Part shown: positions 25,233 to 39,875 of the stretch, piece by piece
How positions within the stretch are numbered: position 1 is the first letter of the stretch
How the letters are laid out: each line of letters starts with the position of its first letter
DNA from: Planctomycetota bacterium
GTDB taxonomy: Bacteria > Planctomycetota > UBA1135 > UBA2386
Assembly: GCA_020848735.1 (NCBI GenBank)
Contig: JADLHO010000121.1
Coordinates: 1 to 50,650, forward strand
Direction of reading: 5' to 3'
DNA: 50,650 bases
Program-made: the position numbers and the translations under genes
The notes under the pieces: generated by a model
Databases searched by the model: none
Seen by the model: only the letters and a program-made list of their open reading frames with translations
Told to the model about the DNA's origin: nothing

Positions 25233-26867
25233 ATGAAGCGTCTCGCGGTGCCCTTCCTCGCCGTCGCGGTCCTCGCGCCGCCGACGCTTTCGCAGATCCT
25301 GCCACCGCCCCCGGTGCCGAGCGGCAACCCGCTGACCGCGGCGAAGGCGATGCTGGGCAAGGCGTTGTTCTGGGACGAACAGCTCTCGTCGTCGCGCAGC
25401 GTCGCCTGCGGCACGTGCCACAGCTTCGCGCGCGGCGGGAGTGATGCGCGCTCGATGAACGCGATCCACCCTGGGTTCGACGCCGTCGTTCGCACCGGCG
25501 ACGACATCCATGGCTCGCCCGGGGTGGTGCGTCACGACGCGCAGGGCCGCTTCGTGCGTGATCCGCTCTTCGGCATCCGCCCGCAGGTGACGGGACGCAA
25601 GGCGCCGTCCCCGATCAACGCGGCCTATGCCGTCGAGCTGTTCTGGGATGGTCGCGCGAGCGCGGTGTTCCGCGATCCGCTCAGCGGTCAGGTCGTTCTG
25701 CCCGCGAGCGGCGCACTCGAGAGCCAGATCGCGGGTCCGCCGGTGAGCGAGGCGGAGATGGGGCACCTCGGTCGGAGTTGGGCCGACATCGCCGCGGATC
25801 TCGCTCCGCTCACGCCGCTGGCGCTTGCGGATCGGGTGCCGGTCGCGCTCGCGGCGTTCGTCCAGGGACAGACCTATGCGTCGCTGTTCCAGCAGGTCTA
25901 CGGCTCCCCGGGAGTCACGCCGCTGCGCGTCATCTTCGCGATCGCCAGCTATGAACGGACGCTGATCTCGGACCAGTCGCGCTTCGATCTGAGCCTCGTC
26001 AACCAGGGCACGCTGACGCCGCAGGAGTCGCGCGGACTGCTGAAGTTCCGGGGCCTCTGTGCGGGCTGCCACAGCGACGTCCAGCCGTCGGTGCTGAGCA
26101 CCGGACCCGTGTTGCACGAGTATCGGAACGTCGGCGTGAGACCGGGTCTCGAGGATCGCGGCCGCGAGCTCGTCACCGGCGACCCGTTGGATCGGGCGCG
26201 CTTCAAGGTGCCCGGATTGAGGAACGTCGCGCTGCGCGGGCCCTGGTTCCACAACGGCAGCCGCGCGACGCTGGCCGCGGTGCTCGACTTCTATGCGCTC
26301 GGCGGTGGCTTCACCAACGACCCCCTGGTCATCAACATCCCGGGGCAGCTCTCGGTCCAGGATCGGGCCGACATCGTCGCCTTCCTCGGTGCGCTGACCG
26401 ACCCGCGCGTCGCGAACGAGCTGCCGCCCTTCGATCGCCCGCGGCTGTGGTCGGAGGGCGCGAACGTGCCGGCGGTGTTCGGCGCGGGCAACGCGGGCAG
26501 CGGCGGCTTCGTGCCGAGCAGCGTCGCGGTCCTGCCGGCCTTCGGCGGCAATGCGGCCTGCACCCTGGCCGTCGACCGCGTCCTGGGTGGCAGCGGCCAG
26601 GCCCTGCTCTTCGATCTCCTCGCCAGCGGCACGCCGAGCCTCGTGCTCGGGCAGAACGTCCATCTCGCGATGAGCCCGTTCCTCTTCGCGGTGGCGATGC
26701 CGCGGCCGGCGCAGGGCGTTGGGCCGGGCAACGGCTTCGCCCAGCACCGGCTCGCGATCCCGTCCGGCTTCGCCGGCACGACCCTCTACGGGCAGTGGCT
26801 GACACTGGACCCACAGGGGCCGAACGGCATGGCGATCTCGGACGCCTTCGCCCTGCCGCTGTTCTGA
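25233..26867 (+). CDS. Secreted di-haem cytochrome c peroxidase-like protein with C-terminal module
   Basis: The 544-residue product has a signal peptide (MKRLAVPFLAVAVLAPPTLS) and two c-type haem sites, CGTCH at 59-63 and CAGCH at 276-280. This is the arrangement of the CcpA/MauG family, which reduces hydrogen peroxide or performs haem-based oxidations outside the cytoplasm. Typical blocks are GKALFWDEQLS, RKAPSPINAAY, FWDGRAS and KVPGLRNVALRGPWFHNGS. After the enzyme core (to about 395) comes an extra tail of about 140 residues, from VFGAGNAGSGG through LYGQWLTLDPQGPNGMAISD, that is the C-terminal module of the other secreted proteins here. The start was chosen for the signal peptide; the frame is open further upstream. 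Confidence 0.88.
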   Translation: MKRLAVPFLAVAVLAPPTLSQILPPPPVPSGNPLTAAKAMLGKALFWDEQLSSSRSVACGTCHSFARGGSDARSMNAIHPGFDAVVRTGDDIHGSPGVVRHDAQGRFVRDPLFGIRPQVTGRKAPSPINAAYAVELFWDGRASAVFRDPLSGQVVLPASGALESQIAGPPVSEAEMGHLGRSWADIAADLAPLTPLALADRVPVALAAFVQGQTYASLFQQVYGSPGVTPLRVIFAIASYERTLISDQSRFDLSLVNQGTLTPQESRGLLKFRGLCAGCHSDVQPSVLSTGPVLHEYRNVGVRPGLEDRGRELVTGDPLDRARFKVPGLRNVALRGPWFHNGSRATLAAVLDFYALGGGFTNDPLVINIPGQLSVQDRADIVAFLGALTDPRVANELPPFDRPRLWSEGANVPAVFGAGNAGSGGFVPSSVAVLPAFGGNAACTLAVDRVLGGSGQALLFDLLASGTPSLVLGQNVHLAMSPFLFAVAMPRPAQGVGPGNGFAQHRLAIPSGFAGTTLYGQWLTLDPQGPNGMAISDAFALPLF

Positions 26868-26897
26868 AGCGCTGCGCGCCGCGGGGGCGCGCGCGCT
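26868..26897. terminator. Bidirectional hairpin between convergent genes
   Basis: AGCGC(T)GCGCGCC (26868-26880) pairs with GGCGCGCGCGCT (26886-26897) around loop GCGGG: 12 base pairs with one bulged T. It occupies the whole space between the convergent peroxidase and PhoX-like genes and can serve both strands. No T-tract is visible. Confidence 0.55.
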
Positions 26898-28672
26898 CAG
26901 AGGATCACTTCGTGCGCATCCGTCGCGATGATCGCGCCGGTGTTCGAGATCGCGAGACCCTGCGCGACCACGCTCAGGCCGAGCGTTCCGGTCGGCACGC
27001 GCAAGGCATACGTCGCGCCCTGCGGGGGCAGCACGTGCTGGAAGCCGCCCGCGAAGCCGCCGCTGACGACGACGATCGGGGAGAGCGGGCTGATCCAGAG
27101 CGGCGGCAGGAAGCGGAAGGGGGGCGTGACGGTCGGCTGCAGCAGCAGCGCGAACGGGGCGTAGTCGAAGGTGCCGTTCGGCGAGTCGATCGCGAACACC
27201 AGGTTGTCGCCGGAGCGCGCGGCCTTGACGAACTCACCGGGGCCGGTGCGCGGGGCAGCGTTCACGCCGCTCCGGAGCACGAGGTCCTGGTCGCTGCCGG
27301 CGAACGGACGGGTCGAGAACGACCAGAGCGCATCGCTGCCGCTGGACGGGTGCTGGACGCACGCGACGAAGCGGTACGGATCGACCGGGTCGAAGATCAT
27401 CCCGGTCGGCTCGGAGCCGGCGACGCCGAGCGTCGTGAAGAGGCCCATGGCCTCGGCGACGCCGTCGCGGTCGGCATCGACGCACTTCCACGTGTCACCG
27501 GGGTTCGCGTCCTCGATCACGTAGACGCCGCCCCACGCGTCGAGGGCGATGTTGTCGGGGTTGTTGAAGACCGTTCCGGCACCGGGGCTGGTGTAGGGGT
27601 CGTTCTGGAGCGGATTGACGTCGGCGCCGGTCGCGAGGTTGATCGTGTCGAAGTTCGCGAACTCGCGCACGATCGCCGTGCTCGCGCCCGTGAGCTCGAT
27701 CGACAGCACGCGGTTCTCGCTCGTGATCGCGACGAAGACCGCCTCATTGCCATTGGCGAGCGTGGCGATGTCCAGGTCCTCGGGGCGCCCGTACGGCGTC
27801 GCGAGCAGTTCGTCGGCCGCCGTCCGACCGCCGGTGGTCGTGACGAACGCGAAGGGATCGGCGGTGGTCAGGGCGTTGCCGGACGCGTCCGTCATCGGGA
27901 TCCACGTGGCCGGGCCGAAGCGGGTCGTGAGGCGGTTCGAGGTCGAGTTCCAGTTCTCCGCCGGGCGGGCGTCCTGGTCCGCGGCGTACGCGTCGACGCT
28001 GAGCACGAAGGTCTGGCCGACCGAGAGATCGCCCGGGACGAGCGGGACGAACTTGTAGATGGAACCGGAGTTGAACTCGTCGATGACGTAGAGCGCGCCC
28101 TGGCGATCGAAGCGCATGCCCTCGTGCGCCATCGCGGGGATCTTCGAGTGCCACACGACCTGGTACGGGCCGGTCGCGGCGAGCGGGTTGCGGACCTCGA
28201 AGAGGCGACCACCGGTGGTCTCCTCGCCGACGAGGATCGAGTTCCAGGGCGTCCACGTGCACGGGTCCATCGACGTGAACTCGTCGTTCGCGGGGTTCCA
28301 GGCCGCGGGGTTCGCGGTGCGGCCCGAGTTGCCGGTGCCGTTGCCCTGCATGAGCACCGCGAACGCACCCGTGACGGTGTCGTAGCGGAAGACGCCCGCG
28401 CCCTGCGCGAAGTTCTCGCAGGGGATGAAGACGAAGCGCGCGCTGGGGTCGAGCGCGACCATGTCCCAGTTGACGAAGCTCGTCGGCAGACCCTGCGGGA
28501 GCAGGGCATTCCGTTCGGTGAGCTTCGTCTGGGTCATCCGGGTGGGAAGGACGAAGGGCGCGGTGCCTTCGAGAGCGGTGGTGTCGCCGGCGCTCGCCGG
28601 CAACGGGAACGGGTGCTGCGCGGCGGCAGCCGCGGCGAGGATCGCGGGGGCGAGGAGAGCGAGATTGCGCAT
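26897..28672 (-). CDS. Secreted PhoX/DUF839-like protein
   Basis: The 591-residue product starts at 28672 with a signal peptide (MRNLALLAPAILAAAAAAQ). The body resembles the PhoX/DUF839 propeller family of exported alkaline phosphatases: SILVGEETTGGRLFEV, AHEGMRFDRQGALYVIDEF, GSIYKFVP, PEDLDIATLANGNEAVFVAI, EDANPGDTWKC and SEPTGMIFDP. PhoX enzymes hydrolyse phosphomonoesters with an iron-calcium centre; the exact ligands cannot be confirmed by eye. The last 60 residues (YALRVPTGTLGLSVVAQGLA) may be a shortened form of the C-terminal module. If it is a phosphatase it would complement the pst transporter encoded 10 kb away. Confidence 0.75.
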   Translation of the reverse strand: MRNLALLAPAILAAAAAAQHPFPLPASAGDTTALEGTAPFVLPTRMTQTKLTERNALLPQGLPTSFVNWDMVALDPSARFVFIPCENFAQGAGVFRYDTVTGAFAVLMQGNGTGNSGRTANPAAWNPANDEFTSMDPCTWTPWNSILVGEETTGGRLFEVRNPLAATGPYQVVWHSKIPAMAHEGMRFDRQGALYVIDEFNSGSIYKFVPLVPGDLSVGQTFVLSVDAYAADQDARPAENWNSTSNRLTTRFGPATWIPMTDASGNALTTADPFAFVTTTGGRTAADELLATPYGRPEDLDIATLANGNEAVFVAITSENRVLSIELTGASTAIVREFANFDTINLATGADVNPLQNDPYTSPGAGTVFNNPDNIALDAWGGVYVIEDANPGDTWKCVDADRDGVAEAMGLFTTLGVAGSEPTGMIFDPVDPYRFVACVQHPSSGSDALWSFSTRPFAGSDQDLVLRSGVNAAPRTGPGEFVKAARSGDNLVFAIDSPNGTFDYAPFALLLQPTVTPPFRFLPPLWISPLSPIVVVSGGFAGGFQHVLPPQGATYALRVPTGTLGLSVVAQGLAISNTGAIIATDAHEVIL

Positions 28673-29252
28673 GGATTCGCGGTGTGGAGTCGATGGTGTC
28701 GTGTGCCGCGGATGAGGTCCGCGGCGCGAAGACGCAGCTCCTAGCCCTCGACTTTGCAATCCAGAGCAAGCGGGCTTCAGTCGTTGGACAACGCGCGGCG
28801 GCGCCGCGGCGCGCTTGTGCGGACCTTGGCGCGCGCTTGCCCTGCGACGCTTCCGCTTGTCGCGACGCTCACGTTCCCGTCGTCGTCACGAGTCCCGCGG
28901 CAGGACGCCCCTGCGGAGCGCTCCGGATCCGGCCTTGCAGTCGCTCCCCGCCGCGCTAAGCTCCCCGCCTTCGCTTCGTGGCTCGAGGCTCCTGCACCCG
29001 TGCATCCTGCATCGGGGCTCGGAGCCGGAATCGTCGCAGTTTCCCGTCGCCTCGCGCTGACGCTGACTCACGGACGTCCCCTTCGGACGAGAAGCGTGTC
29101 CAACACGCCTCGCTGCGACTCCGAGCCCGACCCCGCCGGTCCGACCGGCCCGCGCGCACGTCCGAACCGACGTCGCACCGCACCCTTCCGCCGCCCGACT
29201 CGTCGTCGGTGTCCGGCGTGCCGGCTGCGGTGTGTCCGCGCCACGCGACTGC
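28673..29252. other. 580-base divergent intergenic region
   Basis: No convincing gene is seen between the PhoX-like gene (minus) and the helicase gene (plus). A frame is open on the plus strand from 28754, but its translation is Arg/Pro-rich and lacks domains. One sigma70-like element lies at 28935-28962. The rest could be a long helicase leader. Confidence 0.5.
28935..28962 (+). promoter_or_regulatory. Candidate promoter for the helicase gene
   Basis: TTGCAG (28935-28940) is followed after 16 bases by TAAGCT (28957-28962). If this is the promoter, the helicase mRNA has a leader of about 285 bases. Confidence 0.35.
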
Positions 29253-30632
<1,380 letters not shown>

Positions 30633-30670
30633 GGGCGGTCGTCGCAGAAGGAACCGCAGGAGGCCGTCGC

Positions 30671-30676
30671 TATCAT
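30671..30676 (+). promoter_or_regulatory. Candidate -10 element (TATCAT)
   Basis: TATCAT ends 49 bases before the korA ATG at 30726. It is the most A/T-rich hexamer in the gap after the helicase gene. The -35 region is not recognisable. Confidence 0.3.
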
Positions 30677-30725
30677 CCTTCGCCGCGCTGGGCACCCGAG
30701 CGGGTGCTCCGACGCGTTCCCTCCC

Positions 30726-32605
<1,880 letters not shown>

Positions 32606-32609
<4 letters not shown>

Positions 32610-33604
32610 CGAGCACCGGAGCTCCCCTCACCAAGAAGGACTTCAAGTCCGATCAGGACGTCCGCTGGTGCCCCGGCTGCGGGGACTATTCGATCCTCAA
32701 CGCCGTCCAGCAGGCCTTCGCCGAACTCGGCAAGAAGCCCCACGAGGTCGCCATCGTCTCGGGCATCGGCTGTTCCAGCCGCTTCCCGTACTACATGGAG
32801 ACCTACGGCTTCCACACGATCCACGGCCGCGCGCCGACGATCGCGACCGGCCTCAAGCTCGCCAATCCCGAGCTCGACGTGTGGGTGGTCACCGGCGACG
32901 GCGATGCCCTCTCGATCGGCGGCAACCACCTCATCCACCTGCTGCGCCGCAACGTGGGCCTGAAGGTCCTGTTGTTCAACAACCGGATCTACGGGCTCAC
33001 CAAGGGGCAGTTCTCGCCGACCTCCGAGCGCGGCAAGAAGACGAAGTCGACGCCGATGGGTTCGGTCGACGAGCCCTTCTCGCCGATCGGGCTCGCGCTC
33101 GGCGCGGGTGCGAGCTTCGTCGCGCGGTCGGTCGACATCTTCATGCCGCACCTCGTGTCGATGGTGAAGCGCATGGATGCGCATCAGGGCACCGCGTTGC
33201 TCGAGATCTATCAGAACTGCAACATCTTCAACGACGGCGCCTACAAGAGCTTCACCGAGAAGGAAGTGCGCGACGAGCGCGTCGTCGAGTTGAAGCAGGG
33301 CGAGCCGCTGCGCTTCGGTGCCGGGCTCGGGTCCGGCATCGCCTTCGATGCCGAGCTGCGGCCGAAGGTCGTCGCCGCCGCGGACGCCGTGACCTGGGAC
33401 GAGCACCGCGCGAATCCCGCGCTCGCGACCGCGCTCGCGCACGCCGACGAGAAGAGCTTGCCGGTGCCGATCGGCGTCTTCCGCGACGTGAAGCGCGCGA
33501 GCTTCGAGTCCGACATCCGCAACCAGATCGCGATGGCCGGCGAGCGGAAGACCGAGACGCTCGACGAGCTCCTCCTCGGCAACGAGACCTGGACCGTCGG
33601 CTGA
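32606..33604 (+). CDS. korB: 2-oxoacid:ferredoxin oxidoreductase beta subunit
   Basis: This 332-residue subunit binds thiamine diphosphate and an iron-sulfur cluster. The GTG start overlaps the korA stop by four bases. Cysteines 22 and 25 in WCPGCGDYSIL, the cysteine in GIGCSSRFPYY and that in YQNCNIFND are the expected cluster ligands. The ThDP motif runs from GDGDALSIGGNH to LLFNNRIYGLTKGQ. The length fits KorB; no separate ferredoxin-like delta subunit is encoded nearby, so the enzyme would be a heterodimer-type complex using a soluble ferredoxin. A small hairpin follows at 33641-33656. Confidence 0.94.
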
Positions 33605-33640
33605 GGGCCGGGGTGGGAGTCCATCGCCCTGACTCTCGGC

Positions 33641-33656
33641 GCGGGCATCCGCCCGC
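33641..33656 (+). terminator. Hairpin after korB
   Basis: GCGGGC (33641-33646) pairs with GCCCGC (33651-33656) around loop ATCC, 36 bases after the korB stop. The stem is only six base pairs and no T-run follows. Confidence 0.35.
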
Positions 33657-33702
33657 AACCCACTCTCCGCCGCCCGAGGGGCCGCAGGGACGGCTCGTCG
33701 CT

Positions 33703-33729
33703 CGACCTCCGAGGAACCGACCTCCGAGG
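33703..33729 (+). repeat. Tandem 12-base repeat ahead of a GTG start
   Basis: CGACCTCCGAGG occurs at 33703-33714 and again at 33718-33729 (15-base period). The second copy ends with GAGG five bases before the GTG at 33735, so it provides a Shine-Dalgarno-like site that supports this start. Confidence 0.6.
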
Positions 33730-33734
33730 CACCC

Positions 33735-35669
33735 GTGAGGACTGCGGCGCCGGCGGAATCGCGCGCGGTCCTCGCCGTCCTGCTCGGGCCGCTCCTGCTG
33801 CTCGGCGTCTGGTACGCGCTGCAGTCCGGCCGAGCCCCGCCCGCGGAAACCGGCCCCGCCGATCGGACCGCCGGCGCGAGTGCGCCGGCCGGCGGCGCCG
33901 AGTCGGGCGCGGTCGCCGCTGAGGCCGGCCGCGCCGCGACCGAGATCCCTTCCGAGCTCGCCGCGCGCGACGCGGACGGGACCGATCGCTTCGCCGTGTT
34001 CGTCACCGACGCGGCGGGACAGCCGCTGCCGGGCGTGGACGTGCGCCTGCTCGCGAGCCTCGGCGAGGGTCATCGCTGGCTGTCCGCGGAGGAGGCGGGC
34101 CCGCGGCTCCTCGCGTCGGCCGCCACCGACGCGTCGGGCCGCGCGTCGTTCGGGTTGCCCGCCGCGTCGTCGTTCCGCCTCGAGGCGGCCCTGACGCGCT
34201 ACGGCACCGAGCGGAGCGGGCCGCACACGGCCGGCCAGTCGCTCGAGGTCCGCCTGCGGCCGGCCGCGTCCCTGAGCGGTCGCGTGAGTCTCGACGGTGT
34301 CGGCCTCGCTGCGGTCCGCGTGCGCGTGCGCCGCGTCGAGGACGGTCGACCGGGCCGCGCGTCCTGGCTCGGGGAGACGCGGACCGACGCGAGCGGAGCC
34401 TATCGGCTCGCGGGACTCGCGGCGGGCGCCGCCGAGATCGACGTGCTCCCTGCGATCGGCGCCATCCCGCGCGGCACGGTGGTCGAACTCACACCGGGTC
34501 GAGAGACGGTGCACGACGTCGCGCTCGAGCCCGGTCTCCGCGTGACGGGTCGCGTCGTGGATGCGGAGACCGGAGCAGGTCTCGCCGCGGCGCGGGTCGG
34601 ATTGGGCTGGCGTGCGCTGCGGCCCGTCGACTGCGATGGCGACGGGCGCTTCGAGTACCGCGGCTACAGCGCCGCGTTCGGCGAGCTCTGCGCCGCCGCA
34701 CCGGGCTACGGTGAGCTCACGCTCGCCGTGGCGCGCGAGGTCGACGCCCCGGCGCTCGAGTTCCGCCTGCGTCGGGCGCGACGCGCGAGCGGGCGGATCG
34801 TCACGCCACAGGGTCACGGCATCGCGTCGGTCCACGTCGTCGCGGCGGGCTACGAGGTGCGCGACGCCGAGCCGCAGCGCATCGACTGGAAGTCGACGAC
34901 GAGCGACGCCGCGGGTGGCTATGAGCTCACGGGGCTCCGTGCGGACGTCGCGCACGTCCTGCTCGCGCACGCGCCGGGCTTCGGCGTGCGTCAGCTCGAG
35001 TTCCCCGCCGACGAGTCGGAGCAGGCCGAGATCCGCCTCCCCGACCTCGTGCTCGAGCCCGGACTCACGCTGCGCGGCGTCGTGGTCGACGAGTCGGGGC
35101 GGCCACGGCCGTCGCAGGGAGTGTTGCTCCGTGGCGACGCGGAAGGCCGCTACCCGCGCGGCGTGGCGCGACCGGAGGGGTATCGCTCCGTCGATTCCTA
35201 CGTCGCGGAGCGCGGCGCGCTCACCGACGCGCTCGGGCGCTTCGTCTTCGTCGACCTCGCTCCGGGCAGCTATCGCGTCGCGGCCCTGCTGCCGCTCGGT
35301 CGCGTGGGCACCGCGCAGGAATTGGTCCTCGAGCGCGGACCCGAGCCCGCGGCGCTGAGGCTCGTGCAGTTCGTCGGACTCGCGATCGCGGGCCAGGTCC
35401 GCGTCGGCGACGGCGGCGTCCTGCCGCACTGCTACGTCAGCGTCGATCCGATCGACGGCGCGGCCACGGCGACCGACGTGGAGTGCGATCGCGACGGTCG
35501 CTTCGTCGCGACCGGCCTCGCCCGCGGGGTCTACCGCGTGACCGTGTACCCGTACCCGAGCGAGAACGACCGCGCGGCGGGTCGGATCTTCGAAGCGAGG
35601 AGCGTCGAGCCGGTGCCCGCGGGCCGCGAGGATCTCGCGATCGAGCTCGAGCGGCGCCGCGGCGGATGA
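33735..35669 (+). CDS. Membrane-anchored protein with carboxypeptidase-regulatory-like repeats
   Basis: The 644-residue product begins at GTG 33735 with one membrane segment (AVLAVLLGPLLLLGVWYAL, about 11-29) and then an Ala/Gly-rich linker, so the bulk should lie outside the cytoplasmic membrane. The remainder is a series of beta-sandwich units of the carboxypeptidase regulatory-like/CNA-B kind. Each has the pattern of a glycine-rich turn plus a DASG(A/R) step: FVTDAAGQPLPGVDVRL, ATDASGRASFGLPA, LSGRVSLDGVGLAAVRVRV, RTDASGAYRLAGLAAG, VTGRVVDAETGAGLAAARVG, LRGVVVDESGRPRPSQG. At least five such units can be counted. Such proteins are usually surface scaffolds; no catalytic motif is seen. It converges on the aconitase gene with a 10-base gap. 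Confidence 0.82.
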   Translation: MRTAAPAESRAVLAVLLGPLLLLGVWYALQSGRAPPAETGPADRTAGASAPAGGAESGAVAAEAGRAATEIPSELAARDADGTDRFAVFVTDAAGQPLPGVDVRLLASLGEGHRWLSAEEAGPRLLASAATDASGRASFGLPAASSFRLEAALTRYGTERSGPHTAGQSLEVRLRPAASLSGRVSLDGVGLAAVRVRVRRVEDGRPGRASWLGETRTDASGAYRLAGLAAGAAEIDVLPAIGAIPRGTVVELTPGRETVHDVALEPGLRVTGRVVDAETGAGLAAARVGLGWRALRPVDCDGDGRFEYRGYSAAFGELCAAAPGYGELTLAVAREVDAPALEFRLRRARRASGRIVTPQGHGIASVHVVAAGYEVRDAEPQRIDWKSTTSDAAGGYELTGLRADVAHVLLAHAPGFGVRQLEFPADESEQAEIRLPDLVLEPGLTLRGVVVDESGRPRPSQGVLLRGDAEGRYPRGVARPEGYRSVDSYVAERGALTDALGRFVFVDLAPGSYRVAALLPLGRVGTAQELVLERGPEPAALRLVQFVGLAIAGQVRVGDGGVLPHCYVSVDPIDGAATATDVECDRDGRFVATGLARGVYRVTVYPYPSENDRAAGRIFEARSVEPVPAGREDLAIELERRRGG

Positions 35670-35679
35670 GTCCGCTCGA

Positions 35680-38373
<2,694 letters not shown>

Positions 38374-38480
38374 GCCGGGGGCGGATGCGGTGGCGGGCTC
38401 TGGGCGGAAGCCCGCAAGGAATACTGCGGACCGGCGTTCGCCGCAAAGCAGCGGGCTGCAGGGCGCGTCGGCCGGCGGCG

Positions 38481-38511
38481 TTGATCGATCTTCATCGAAC
38501 ATTGATCATCC
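38481..38511 (+). promoter_or_regulatory. Pho-box-like direct repeats upstream of pstS
   Basis: In an A/T-rich patch three related units follow one another: TTGATCGATC (38481), TTCATCGAAC (38491) and TTGATCATCC (38502), spaced 10 and 11 bases. PhoB/PhoP sites are direct repeats with an 11-base period, so this is a candidate phosphate-control operator. The octamer TCATCGAA within it (38492-38499) is repeated at 38563-38570. A -10-like TAGCGT lies at 38539-38544. Confidence 0.4.
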
Positions 38512-38661
38512 GCTGGCTCTTCCTTTCGGACGGCGACCTAGCGTCCCGCCCGCTTCGTTGGATCATCGAAACGGTCCGGCGGGGCTCGCCCTCGCCGGGG
38601 TTTCCTCCGCGCCGGGTGCGATCGTCCATCGTCCGCAACCGTCCATCTCCAAGGAATCGAC

Positions 38662-39702
38662 ATGTCCAGCACGTCCCGCATCCTCTCGACCGCCTGCGCC
38701 GCTGCCGCGCTGGGCGTGGCCCTCTCCGCCCAGGTCCAGGTCGATCGCCAGATCCCGGCCTACGCGAAGACGGCCGCCGTCTCCGGCAGCATCAAGAGCG
38801 TCGGCTCGGACACGATGAACAACCTCATGACGCTCTGGGCGGAGGGCTTCAACCGCGCCTATCCGAACGTCGAGGTCGAGATCGAGGGCAAGGGCTCGAG
38901 CACGGCACCCCCGGCCCTGATCGAGGGCACGGCGACCTTCGGCCCGATGAGCCGCGAGATGAAGGCCAAGGAGCTGGACGACTTCGAGAAGGAGTTCGGC
39001 TACAAGCCCACGGGCCTCGCGACCGGCATCGACATGCTGGCCGTGTACGTCCACAAGGACAACCCGATCGCCGCCGCCGGCCTCACGCTGCAGCAGGTCG
39101 ACGCGATCTTCTCGAAGACCCGCAAGGGCGGCGCCGAGAGCGACGTGCGCACCTGGGGTGACCTCGGGCTGAGCGGCGACTGGGCCGACAAGCCGATCAG
39201 CCTCTTCGGCCGCAACTCCGCCTCGGGCACCTACGGCTTCTTCAAGGAGAAGGCCCTCTTCGGCGGCGACTTCAAGGACGAGGTGAAGGAGCAGTCGGGC
39301 AGCGCCTCGGTGGTGCAGGGTGTCGCGAGCGACAAGTACGCGATCGGCTACAGCGGCATCGGCTACATCACGGCCGACGTCCTCGCCGTCCCGCTCGGCA
39401 AGGCGGCGGACTCGCTGATCGCCGCCGACGCGGCGAACGTCGCGAAGTACCCGCTCTCGCGCCCGCTCTTCGTCTACCTGAACTACAAGCCGAACAGCCA
39501 GCTCGACCCGCTCCGCCGCGAGTTCGTCCGCTACGTGTTCAGCGCCGAGGGGCAGTCGGTCGTCCTCAAGGATGGCTACCTGCCGCTCAGCTTCGCGCAG
39601 TGCCGCGCGGCGCTCGCCAAGGTCGGTCTCGAGCTCCAGCCCGTGCCGGCCGCGGTCGAGGCCGCGGGCAAGGGCGAGGGTGCCGTCAAGCACGACAAGT
39701 GA
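38662..39702 (+). CDS. pstS: Phosphate-binding protein of the Pst transporter
   Basis: The 346-residue exported protein has a signal peptide ending in ALSAQ and the fold of PstS, which captures phosphate and delivers it to the Pst permease. Phosphate-contact regions are visible as SVGSDTMNNLMTLWAEGF, GKGSSTAPPALIEGTATFG and GRNSASGTYGFFKE, followed by SGIGYIT. It opens a four-gene plus-strand unit pstS-pstC-pstA-pstB. A stable hairpin at 39767-39798 between pstS and pstC probably lets the binding protein be made in excess. A possible Pho-type operator lies about 150 bases upstream. Confidence 0.94.
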   Translation: MSSTSRILSTACAAAALGVALSAQVQVDRQIPAYAKTAAVSGSIKSVGSDTMNNLMTLWAEGFNRAYPNVEVEIEGKGSSTAPPALIEGTATFGPMSREMKAKELDDFEKEFGYKPTGLATGIDMLAVYVHKDNPIAAAGLTLQQVDAIFSKTRKGGAESDVRTWGDLGLSGDWADKPISLFGRNSASGTYGFFKEKALFGGDFKDEVKEQSGSASVVQGVASDKYAIGYSGIGYITADVLAVPLGKAADSLIAADAANVAKYPLSRPLFVYLNYKPNSQLDPLRREFVRYVFSAEGQSVVLKDGYLPLSFAQCRAALAKVGLELQPVPAAVEAAGKGEGAVKHDK

Positions 39703-39766
39703 GTTCGAGCGCGACTGCGACGGCGGCGAATCGAGCTCGCCGAGCCTCGCTCCGAAGTTGAACCGA

Positions 39767-39798
39767 CGCGGGTCGCGGCGATGATCGCGCGACCCGCG
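39767..39798 (+). terminator. Intercistronic hairpin between pstS and pstC
   Basis: CGCGGGTCGCG (39767-39777) pairs perfectly with CGCGACCCGCG (39788-39798) around a 10-base loop. It lies 64 bases after the pstS stop in a 173-base gap. It may act as a partial terminator or protect the pstS message from decay. Confidence 0.55.
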
Positions 39799-39875
39799 GC
39801 GCTTGCCGGCGGGCGCGGTGCGTCCGGATCGAGAGCCGCGCCCGGACGTCGACCCCGTCCCCAGAACCCGAACGC

